A stretch of DNA of 64,000 nucleotides from Corylus avellana. Taxonomy: Eukaryota; Streptophyta; Magnoliopsida; Fagales; Betulaceae. Below the pieces are notes generated by a model. That model searched no databases. It was not told the DNA's origin and worked only from the letters and a program-made list of their open reading frames with translations. Positions 34,162-43,762 of this stretch are shown here, one piece after another (positions within the stretch are counted from its first letter, which is position 1; every line of letters starts with the position of its first letter). The translations under genes were made by a program, and so were the position numbers. The stretch spans positions 8,756,440 through 8,820,439 of the forward strand of contig NC_081544.1 in NCBI RefSeq assembly GCF_901000735.1. The letters are read 5' to 3'.

Positions 34162-35317
34162 TTATTTTTGATCAATCATAAATTGCTGTTGTGAAGTCAC
34201 CAGGGTGTGTATCATACTCTCCAGTTTGTTCAACTTTGACTCTTGAACTGGTTGGCTTGCTTGTTGGGAATCCTTCTGTTGTCCTTGATTGTTACTCCAT
34301 GAGAAATTGGGGTGGTTGCGCCACCTTGGATTGTAGGTGTTGGAGTATGGATTGTTCTTGTGGGGGTAATTGTTTTGTCCCACATAATTTACCTCTTCTT
34401 GTTCTGCAAATGGAGATAAAGGACATGTCTCAATAGTGTGATCAAAATGAGAACATATAGCACATACTTGGATTGGTGTGTCCTTTTGAACAGGTGAGAT
34501 GTTCTGAGCAGTCATGGCTTTTACAATCATATCTAATTTCCTTTCGACAACAACCATTTGATTTGGAGATCCACCATTGAAGTTTACTTCATACATGCCC
34601 TTGCTTTTTACTCCTTGCCTTCCTCTAGAGCAGAATTGTTGGGAATGCTCACTTAGCATTTCAGAAAGCTCCATGGCTTCCTCACTGCACTTTTACATAA
34701 GTGCTCCTCCACAAGCTAAATCAACCATCTCCTTGTTAGTATCATCTAAGCCTTTATAAAAAATTTGTACCTGATCATCTTGAGGGATGTTGTGATGTGG
34801 GCACTTTAGAAGTAATGAATTGAAGTGATCACATGCCTCAAAGAAAAGATTTCCATCTCTTTGTTGGAACATTTGAAGTTCCCTTTTAAGCTGTCTTGTC
34901 TTTTGAGCTGGTAAAAATTTCTTCAGGAACTTGGTGGCTAATTCCTCCCAAGTATGGATAGACTCTGCAGGCAAAGAATTATACCACAGTTTAGCATTAC
35001 CTTTCAAAGAGAAGGGAAAGAGGACTAACCTGAATCTCTAGAGTTAGGACTTAGATGTTCTGCAGCTTGCATAGATCAAAGAACTCCTTAAGATGCAAGT
35101 TAGGATCCTCAGTAGCTGTGCCCCTGAAGTGAGTCTATGCATTAAGGATTTGAGGAGAAATATAATAGTTGCCTTCCACCTCCGGTTGATATACTATGCA
35201 TGATGGCTGATTGAGGTTCGTTGGGATGAAAGCCTGTTTCATTGGTCTTCGCACCGGTGGTGGATTTGCCTTTAGTAGTCTTGGCACTATTGGTGGGTTC
35301 TCTTGCAAATCTTCCAT
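34162..35317 (-). pseudogene. Athila-like gag with zinc knuckle
   Basis: Fragments in order: YYISPQILNA at about 35150; an untracked joint with GTATEDPNLHLKEFFDLC (about 35130-35070); KGNAKLWYNSLPAESIHTWE and FLKKFLPAQKTRQLKRE (35007-34693), the classical retrotransposon gag core; then a C-terminal part (34674-34162) with a CX2CX4HX4C zinc knuckle (CAICSHFDHTIETC at about 34460-34420) and an Asn/Gln-rich stretch. A stop at 34693 and others show that it is dead. Confidence 0.85.
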
Positions 35318-35682
35318 TGTGTTCTCAACTTTTTCCTCTTCTTCTTTGTCTCTAGGTCTTTGTCAAATTGTCCGCTCAACTTCGGGATCGAGTGGAATGA
35401 CAATTGAATCTTGAGATCGACGATCTTGCATCAATTGATTTGCCTCTTCAGTCAAAGCAGCTTTAGTGCTACTTGTCCGGATGCTCCCTGGAACTGCACT
35501 CAATCGCACTAGGCTGACGTTCGATCGCAGTAACAGAATGCTATCGCCACAAAACTGAAATAAACAGAAAACAGGAAATTAAAAATGAACGGAAAATATT
35601 TTTGATTTTTGATGAAAACAAGATTTAAAATTGAAAATTAAAATAACACAACTAAAGGAAAATAATTATAAACAAAATTTGC

Positions 35683-35711
35683 CGCAATCCCCAGCAACGG
35701 CGCCAGAAAAC
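35683..35711 (-). promoter_or_regulatory. Primer-binding site of the Athila-like element
   Basis: On the minus strand, just inside the right LTR, the sequence reads TTTTCTGGCGCCGTTGCTGG followed by GGATTG. TGGCGCCGTTG is the canonical Athila-type primer-binding start. It shows that the right LTR is the 5' LTR. Confidence 0.8.
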
Positions 35712-35712
35712 T

Positions 35713-36998
35713 TGTTGTTACAAATATCTACCTAAATTAATAGGCAAATAATTGTATGTTTTACCTACAAGTGCACGAGGTCAACATAGTAGTATAGAGT
35801 GCAAGTACAAGGTCATTCCCACGATGATTTCTAAATTTTGTCTAAAATAAATTTCAAAAGTAAAATAAAACAAAGATTGGATTTGAGTTGATAATAATAA
35901 AAAGGTAGGGCTTTGATATCCACCACTAATTATATTTAGATAATATATCAATATGCCAATGTTTTGATCATGTTATGTATATCTAATGTTTGTCAACCTG
36001 TGGGCATGGGTGTATACTCTATAAGCTATTGATTTCCCTAAGTAACGAGTTAGGCATGGGTGTATACTCTAACTCTTTTCTTTCTTAAAGGATTTAGCAT
36101 GGGTGTATACTAAGTTGTTCTTTAAGAAAGCATATATTCTGTGAAAATCGACAAACACATGAGGCCTAGGGCATGGGTGTATACTCCTAGTTCCCCATGT
36201 TGATTAACTCAAGATCCCTGTGTGGATTTCTTTTGTTACTTTTATTAAACCCAGGACTCGGTCATCCAAATTGATTTAACTAACTAGTCTATACCACATG
36301 CATATGTTGATCAGGCACACACATATGAGGAATTCATGACAACATGAATTAATCAAGTTAAATACCACAACATGATCATCACAAACACGTCAATATTGAA
36401 TATTAACTAAACATAACTAGAGCTTCAATCTAACTCTACTAAATAAATTAGTTACACATAAGTTTGATATTAAACATCGTCATAAAATAAAATAAAATAA
36501 AGGAAAAGAATAAACCCGAAACTTGAACTTGAAGAACTCCAATTCTTCTCATTGGAAATTGTGTGTTTATTCTAGAGGTTTAAGGGTCTATTTATAAGCC
36601 TTAAGAATACTCTAGAAACCCTTAAAATCATAGGGTTTGAGCCCTAGTTCGTACTAAATTACAAAACCCTAGAAATTGCACTTTCCATATCAAGGCTGGC
36701 GGCTGACTTGCCCATCACGCACGGGTGCGCTCGATCGCAAGTGCCTTGAGCTTGTGGTCCTCACCTATAGTGCGCTCGATCGCAGCTCCCCTGCGATCGA
36801 TTGCACTACCAGAGCCTCCAATTTTCCCAAAATAGCTCTTTTAAGTCTGAAACTTCTAAGAGTATTTCTTTTTCTTCCAGTGACCTACAAAATCAAGGAA
36901 AACACATAAAAGAACTAAAATAGCATAAATTAACCAAAACTAAAGGATTAACACATGTAAGTTAAGGGCTAAAAATATGACTATTTTAGCACTTAACA
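35713..36998 (-). repeat. 5' LTR of the Athila-like element
   Basis: Pairs with 28388-29704. Carries four GCATGGGTGTATACT words (about 36004, 36053, 36098 and 36171) and CGATCGCA words at 36727-36795. Confidence 0.92.
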
Positions 36999-38669
36999 TA
37001 GTGACAATGGATCAGCTTGTCTACAATCATCTTGGGAGTAAGCCAACCCTCTCCTCGAGTATAGTCTGTTGGAAACAGCCTAGTAACTGCCGACAAAGGG
37101 TTTTCCACCAAACCCGAGGCTAAAGATTTGATAATCGGAGAACTCCTCTCGGAATACCCCCTAATTGGCTGTCCTCGATACATAGGGGGCTGATCGGAGG
37201 ACCCACCCGGCAGGTCTACAGGCCTATCCTCATAAGGAGACGTAGTTCGGGTTTCACGACGAGTGGCCACTGGCACCCCCGGCTCCCGAGGTTGCGCTTT
37301 CAAAGGTACTATGTGGAGGGGAGCAACTTCCATTGTAGAAATGGGCTCTAAAGCCTCACTCGAACCACTAGGAGGACCGAAAGTTATCGGTACAGAATCA
37401 GAGCAAACGGAAGACAATACGTCCAGGAGGTCCCTTGACTTGTCCACACGTCCTTTCTTCGAAATCAATTCCAGGGGTGCCTTACCTCTATCAGCCTTCC
37501 TCTTCAACACCAGCAGGTCTGTCGCAAACCTGGGAGCCGACGAAACCTGGCCCTGAGCATGGGAACCCGATGGCTTGGAGGCTGGACATGAATCCTTTGA
37601 AGCAGACGCCGTAGGAAAAGCCAGCTTCCTCGAAGATGAGACATTCTTGTGCACTCGACTCTTCTTGCTCAAGGGCCGGGTAGGCGACTTTGAAACTGCC
37701 TTGTCACCAGTTGGATTGGGTCTCTTAGGGTTCCCCTGACAATCCCAGACAACCTTGTCCACCAGAATCTGGTATCCCAGGCACTCCCGAAGAGCGGAAT
37801 CATTAACGATGCTACCAAAAAGCATATGATCTGCATTCTCGGGGAGTTGAGAATACTCCAGGATGTAGTTAACCCGGCCTTGCTACTCTAGGCTCAGTGC
37901 AGGACATTCCTTCCCTGCAGTAGAAAGGGAAGTAAGAACGTATGAGACAGGATAAAGGAGAAAGGAGGAAGAATTGAAAACACTTACAACTTTCTCATGA
38001 GACTCCCCATTCCTAGGGAACAGAATGCAGCAAGGGTAGAGCCTCGGACGTCAACGCCTCCCAATTCCCGGATATGTAAAAGAACTGCTCCGCCCAATGC
38101 ATGTTGTTGGAGAAGGTTTTCCTGAGCTCGATAAATTGGTTCTTCTCGCGAACCATAAAGGTGACTATCTCGAAAGTAGGGTAAAAATGAGGCCCAAATA
38201 TGTTAAAAAATTTGGGGATCGATAGGGTCTTTCCCGGGAACATAGAAGGCCACAACAAAAGGGTGGCCATGAAATAACGCTATCCGTTCGGCATAAGTTG
38301 TACAGGGGCTACCCTAAAAAGGACAACATTTCTCTCACTATGGGAGAGAAGGGTAGACGAACTCCCGCCATGAACATACGTTCATGAACACAGATTTCCC
38401 CAGGACCACCAACCATTCCAGTAGAGTCATCTGGAAAATGCAGTGAAATCGATGAGGGTATGTCGTAGTTGTGGTAGAGCACCCTCTCATCCTCCACCGA
38501 GAAGTAGGATCTTTGCCGGAGCACAAAGTCTAGGCGTAAGGATGAAGGAGATCCTTCACCAACCGGACACACTCTGGCTGAAGAGCCACTTGAGCGACGA
38601 ATCAAAGGAATCCGATGATTGCTCATCGGTGATTTCATCAACCTGTACTGGAAGCTTTTGAGAAGACAT
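36999..38669 (-). pseudogene. Antisense gene of the Tat element, 5' part (putative gypsy-type transposon domain)
   Basis: The likely start ATG is at 38669-38667 on the minus strand (MSSQKLPVQVDEIT). The N-terminal domain shows HERMFMAGVRLPFSPIVREM, then in another frame APVQLMPNG, FYPTFEIVTFMVREKNQFIE and HWAEQFFYISGNWE (to about 38060). The pattern of a G-x-R-L-P entry, QL-x-PN, and a W...FFYISG-WE end is that of the 'putative gypsy type transposon' family, usually encoded antisense in Tat elements. The following 37825-36986 part is Ser/Pro/Lys-rich and disordered. The gene is cut at 36998 by the Athila-like insertion and continues at 28330. Several frame breaks are present. Confidence 0.7.
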
Positions 38670-39236
38670 GACCACTGGGAAAATCAAATGCTCTAAGACT
38701 CGAAAAACGGATGGAAATCTAGGAGGATTAAACGATGAAGATCAGTGGCGAAATCTTTATAGGGTGAGAAACCTTTTTACAAGGCGCAAGGCATTTAATG
38801 CAAAAACATCATGAGTCTGTAGTCACGCCTGAACCGAAGAGACTCAAGCCAACTTTCCCTTCAAATAACGCAACCATGGGAACCACTCATGCATCGAAAT
38901 CTGTTTCGTTAGTTTTTGAATCACGCCCAACAGAACACGTGGACGAGCAACGGCGCATTTACGTGGATGAAGACAAAAGATTTGAAAATCGAAAGATTGC
39001 AACGAATCTCAGAATATCTAGGACATGCAAATGTTAGGTTCCATAAATGGTTAAGAGGCCAAGGAAAACGGCTACAGGGAACCGAGCAGGAAAAACACTT
39101 AAACAATCCACCCTCGAAAAAAAAAAAACAAAAAAACAAAAAAACAAAAAAAAACAAAAAAAAAGAAAAAAAAGAACACCACCAAAAGATCAAAAGTCTG
39201 AATTCTCTCCTCCCGAAGTCTCTGCAGAAGAAATTC

Positions 39237-39246
39237 GGGGGGTAAC
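39237..39246 (+). promoter_or_regulatory. Polypurine tract of the Tat element
   Basis: GGGGGGTAAC directly precedes the right LTR start TGTTACAC at 39247. Confidence 0.75.
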
Positions 39247-39893
39247 TGTTACACAAATCCATTGCCCGAGCGCACGAGTCAAGGGCCCACGAGCCCAAGA
39301 AAGCCCAGTATATCCAAATGGGCTGACCAAATGCGCCCAATACAAAGCAATGGATACGATGTCATCCCCTACGCTCTCGGACAGCCAAAGTCCAGGCATG
39401 GGATCACAGTGAACCTCCCGAAATTAACGTCTGGATACATCTTCAAGGCACATCCAGCCCGCGCCTAGCAAGATCACTGGGACGGTTCCGATCTTACTCT
39501 TAAAGACGCCTCGCAGGTATAGGCCATCTTCGGATCAACGTATGTAACGGCCTCCTATCGGTCATAAAGAAAGGGAACACAAATATTAACCCTTCCAGCC
39601 GTTACGCCTAAATACCGAATCCTCTGCCTAGCCATCATAACCACCTCCGCATGCTCAACTATAAAATGCCTCACTTCGAAGGTATGAAGGACCATGAATT
39701 CGCATACTAACCTAATACACGTACTGACTTAAGCATCGGAGGAGGGACCGCCAGCCAACACCCAACGTATCCTCTTAACGTGTGCTTTGATTTTGCAGAT
39801 TTACTAAAAGACTGGCAGAAAGGAGAACCACGAGTGGCATAGCTCGAAGACTTGGATTCCCTTGAATTCATCGTGCCAGAAACTGCTTCAACA
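39247..39893 (+). repeat. Right (3') LTR of the Tat element
   Basis: 647 bp, from TGTTACACAAATCC to CTGCTTCAACA. It shows the uninterrupted sequence at the position where the left LTR contains the solo LTR. Followed by AAATG and the second half of the split MITE. Confidence 0.92.
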
Positions 39894-40018
39894 AAATGGT
39901 AGTAAAAAGTGATTGATGTGATGGAAAAAGTAAGAATGTTAAAGTTGATTTTGAGATGAATAGTGGAGTTGATTTTTTTTTTTCTCCTTCCCAGTCCAGT
40001 CCTTTGGCAAATGGTGCC
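39894..40018. mobile_element. Right half of the split MITE
   Basis: Continues the family sequence (AAAAAGTGATTGATGTGATG, AGTAAGAATGTTAAAGTTGA) and ends near CAGTCCTTTGGCAAATGGTG, whose complement CACCATTTGCCAAAGGACTG pairs imperfectly with the left terminus at 17666. Confidence 0.65.
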
Positions 40019-40928
40019 GATAATACATCCGCTGAGATTCGTATAGAATGATTTGGATGGTGGGAACCTCATGAAGACACTCACTTAAATCAGATTGAGT
40101 CATAATTAACACGACCCAACCTTATTAGGATTTGAGTGATCAAACCTATAGTAATTTACGCTAATGAGATGCAAAAAATTATATTGCGAGATTCAAACTC
40201 ATGCCCTAATGTATACTATGTTACTTTGAAAATTTTTTTAGGACTACTAAACCATCACCCGAGATTGTACATTGAATTTATATGCAATAAACGTGATTCA
40301 AGTATTTTGTGTTACAATTTGCCTTCCGAGAAGTGTTGGGAATAATCCCACTAAACTTACCCGACTGATCCTTGGCTTCAAGACTAGCGGTGAGCCCACA
40401 GCCCATTTAGGATGATCCTTGAGATTTGCATATTACGGGAGGACATGAAGGGTATTCCTAAAGTGATTCCTGTGACAAGCACCTCCCGGGATCATTAGGT
40501 ATTTTCGGGACTAACATCTCCTGAAATTGCAGATATTACTTTGACACGTAAGATTTGAGCAGTAATTATCCCTTGACTTTATGGAAGAGTACGGCTATGA
40601 TTCAATCCCTGGATTATTGATATGTTGTCCATACCATACCGAAAAATTGCAGCAACATTAAGAAACACACTTTCTGCGTATAAATATTTATGCATTCAAA
40701 TAGTTTCACATTTGATCTTCCTGCAGATGAGACTGCACATCAATTTTTGTATACACAAGCAACAGTTTTCCCTCACCTCAATGACCCCACACCTGTATCT
40801 TTTATACATGTTGTGTCAAAATATAAATGAGTTTTTAACCAAAAGAATTGTACGGTCAATGTATGTGGGTGTTTGTATGTCCTGAAGTGGAGTCTAATTA
40901 TGCCAAATGAAAGATCACAACGTCCAAT

Positions 40929-40930
<2 letters not shown>
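40019..40930. other. No gene seen
   Basis: Low-complexity to moderate-complexity sequence on both strands without recognisable coding or repeat ends. Confidence 0.5.

Positions 40931-41005
<75 letters not shown>
40931..41005. repeat. Compound (TA)n(GA)n microsatellite
   Basis: About 22 AT units run directly into about 15 GA units. It sits some 50 bp left of the duplicated block at 41059, a likely break point for assembly. Confidence 0.95.
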
Positions 41006-41006
<1 letters not shown>

Positions 41007-41058
41007 GCCTGAACCATTTGATCTTATTATAATATACTTTATGTAAAGAGTCGAGGAT

Positions 41059-41602
41059 AGTCAATTGATGATGCCATTATTGATGATGTGGATTCTATCC
41101 GAGACTTGTATTATATATTTGATGATGTCATTATTGTCATGTGAATTGCTAGAAACATTTGAAGTGATGGCTAACACAATAACGAAAGTTTATTAAGAAA
41201 ACAAGAATATGTAGGCTACCATGAGACAAAATATTTTGTTTATAAAAAGATTCCATTAAGAACTATTATATGTCCAAAGTTCAATATTGAAATAATTTTT
41301 GAGGTTTGACATGACTTTTTATTTTTTGGTCAACAAACAATTCAAGTTGCCTCACCTTTTTAGAACATGCTAGAGTCAAATAGCAATAATTCGAAGCACC
41401 TATTTTTACACTATTTTGAAAATAACTCAATCGTATGGTTAAAGACAATACATATACTACCTATAATTTATAGTTTAGATATCATAGATGTATGTGTATA
41501 TAACTAAGTAAAGTTAATGTACATTAGCAATCAACATATTAACATATTAATTATATGGAAAATTTCACTTTTTTAGTACTTTTGCAATGATAGTCTTAAA
41601 CA
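41059..41602. repeat. Duplicated block, copy C (pairs with 52163-52716)
   Basis: From AGTCAATTGATGATGCCATT this segment matches the first bases after the second N gap, with small indels (for example GTGAATTGCTAG against GTAAATTGAG) and scattered substitutions. Homology fades inside the MITE-like element at about 41600. Confidence 0.9.
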
Positions 41603-41951
41603 TATTAATGATATTTTGCCCCTGCTTGCCCCTACCACTAAGTTAGGGTTACCATTTTTTTAAAGTTTACAATGTCATCCTTCCGTCAAAATTCAACGTT
41701 AAATTAAATAGTTGATTAGTGAAATTCTCAAAATACTCTTAAGATGTTTATAAAATTACAAAAATATCTTGAATTTGGACGAGTATTTTAAGAATTTTAC
41801 TTCCCCCCTTAGGATTTAACACCGAATTTGGATGAGAGGGTTGACATTGCAAACTTCTAAAAGTTGGCAACCCTAAATTGACATTTTTTATAGTTTAAGG
41901 GTGTGATTGCAAAAGTTGTGAAAAATTAAGAATGTTAAGTAAAGTTTTTCC
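41557..41951. mobile_element. MITE with long imperfect inverted ends, Mutator-like
   Basis: The left end GGAAAATTTCACTTTTTTAG and the complement of the right end (GGAAAAACTTTACTTAACAT) continue to match over about 150 bp, including CTTTTGCAAT and TTAGGGTT blocks. Flanks TAATTATAT and TAATTAGTA are similar over six of nine bases. Short, AT-rich and without coding capacity. Confidence 0.65.
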
Positions 41952-42048
41952 TAATTAGTAAGTAACTAGTTATATTATATTATAATTGTATATTAACATT
42001 AATCGTGACGATCCGAATCTGCACCATCAAGGTAAATACATATTATAT

Positions 42049-42212
42049 GCTAGAATCTAATAAAAACTCTATATTTTGCCCATAAAAGTTCATGTGGCAA
42101 GATGCCACGTCATCTTTTTTTTGTTGTCTTTTTCTCTCCACAAAAAGATGATATGGCATCTTGCCATGTGAACTTTTATGGGCAAAATATAGAGTTTTTA
42201 TTAGATTATAGC
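42049..42212. repeat. Near-perfect foldback, about 70-bp arms
   Basis: The left arm from GCTAGAATCTAATAAAAACT to CACGTCATCTTTTT pairs with the right arm AAAAAGATGATATGGCATCT through TTTTTATTAGATTATAGC, with only about five mismatches and a loop of about 25 bases. No reading frame is conserved. Probably a foldback MITE; transcription would give a long hairpin. Confidence 0.85.
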
Positions 42213-42430
42213 ATTTCTCATATAATAAACATTGTACATACATAAAACTCTCAAAACATTTCCTTATTATTTTCTTTACTACATAGTACCTTAGTTGTAA
42301 TAATATATACATACAAATATGTCTAAACCCTTCGCATATCCTTTATATAGTAATATCACCCAACAGAAAATAATACATAATAATTTCAGAAAGATTCAGC
42401 AAAGATTGAAACATTTGTTGTGAAAATACC

Positions 42431-43150
42431 TCCAACCCCATTTGCAATGGGCCTTCAGAGACTGTTCAGCATCTCATACTGGACTGCCCTTTTGCAAGAA
42501 TCATTTGGGGGAGTTCCAAATAGCCCCTAAACTCTAACACTTTTGGGTCTTAACCCATTGAAATATGGATCACTACTAAGAGCCTATTTGAAATTGCGTT
42601 TATGAATATAACTTTCAAGTTAAAAAGTGTTTTTTGGCAAAAATTTCATGAACCTTTTGCCAAAAGTGCGTTTTGCCATTGATAGACCCTTAAAAGCGCT
42701 TTTCATTTTTTTTTATCAAACGATTACTTTTTCTCTTCAAACAAACTTTTTGTGTTCTAGACGCACTTTTAGGCCCTCAAACAGATAACCAAACAAACTC
42801 TAAATACCATCTCCTAGTGGAAACTAATATTAGGGAAGCTCATGTGGCTGTCCTTCTCTACAGCTCGAAGGGTATTCAATGCTTAACCATTTTTGCCATC
42901 AACAAGGCACTTAGGCACAGCTCATTACTTGTTGGTCTTCTACTCTATCATCTTTGAGATTCATCAACTCAGCAACACCATCTCATCTAGAATCGGAGTG
43001 CATCAAAGATTTTCAAATGTGCCAACTTCTGTGCACACCAAGTAGCTAAATGGGTTGTTTCCTATCATTTGTTTGGAAACATTTCCAACTACTCCCTCAT
43101 CGATCCTATCCTCCATTAGAATTAGGAGCGGGAAAAGATCCACCCCTGTG
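42431..43150 (+). mobile_element. Old LINE 3' remnant with an inserted MITE
   Basis: 42431-42525 translates to CNGPSETVQHLILDCPFARI followed by IW, matching the zinc-binding region at a LINE ORF2 end. Around 42990-43060 a piece with CANFCAHQVAKW fits the end of the LINE RNase H domain (N..AH.LAKWA). Between them, about 42568-42800, a sequence with ends AGAGCCTATTTGAAATTGCG and complement AGAGTTTGTTTGGTTATCTG looks like an inserted hAT-type MITE. Highly decayed; limits approximate. Confidence 0.5.
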
Positions 43151-43762
43151 ACCTCTCCTTTTCTTCGTATTGCTTGAGAAAAAAAGAAAAAGAAAACTAG
43201 GGGTAGAATTTTGTAATAGGTTCTATTAGTAATAGCTGTCCAACTTCTAATAAAATCATTGACAGATATTCAACACAAAATGCAGGTGACTTCATACACA
43301 CACTCATCCATATCTTTCTCTCAAATCAAATACCCTGCCGTATCCAATTACTTTCATGAGACTAATTTCCTTTAATGATTTTAACTACAAGTCGAATGAA
43401 CTAATTTATTAGAACAATTGAGTAAAACAAAGATGTAAAAAACTTGCAAATCCAAGGAATGTCAGTAGAATTACATCAGAAATATAGGTATATTATACAG
43501 TGAAAAGAACATATTTCATTGAGACACATATACAACAGGGTAGATATTCCCTAAAATTTGACAGATCAACAGTATTTTTCAATTATTTTCAATGTCTATA
43601 AATCAAGCCTATGCTTCAGCTTTCGTAATCAAAATAAATTCTGAAAAGGCCAAAAACTAAAAGAACATAACATTATAAACCATACAGAGAAGGTGGTAGC
43701 AAAATTCAGCACCAGTAAAATTGGTTTTTGACTGCAAATCTGCTATTCTTCTGTAACTTGCC

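Larger units (their letters stand above)
28388..36998 (-). mobile_element. Athila-like gypsy element nested in the Tat antisense gene
   Basis: LTRs at 28388-29704 (1317 bp) and 35713-36998 (1286 bp) start TGTTGTTACA and end CACTTAACA on the plus strand. TAGTG is duplicated at 28383-28387 and 36999-37003. The primer-binding site lies next to the right LTR and the polypurine tract next to the left one, so the element is transcribed on the minus strand. Order on that strand: LTR, PBS, gag, protease, a deletion in place of RT and most of integrase, an integrase C-terminal remnant, an extra ORF, PPT, LTR. It cannot move without help. Confidence 0.93.
17816..39893 (+). mobile_element. Tat-type Ty3/gypsy retrotransposon with two nested insertions
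   Basis: The LTRs at 17816-20242 (interrupted) and 39247-39893 both start TGTTACAC and end near AACA. Flanks are GAATG on the left and AAATG on the right, a 5-bp target duplication with one mismatch. Order: LTR, leader, gag, pol (protease, RT, RNase H, archaeal-like RNase H, integrase), tandem repeats, antisense genes, polypurine tract, LTR. Without the nested solo LTR (18175-19952) and Athila-like element (28388-36998) it is about 11.7 kb. Second RNase H, antisense gene and leader start are typical of the Tat lineage. Many stops make it non-autonomous. Confidence 0.93.

Noticed and set aside
38916..39412. Lys-rich plus-strand frames near the right Tat LTR
   Set aside because: They come from an A-rich run (about 39118-39175) and the polypurine-tract region, and cross into the LTR.
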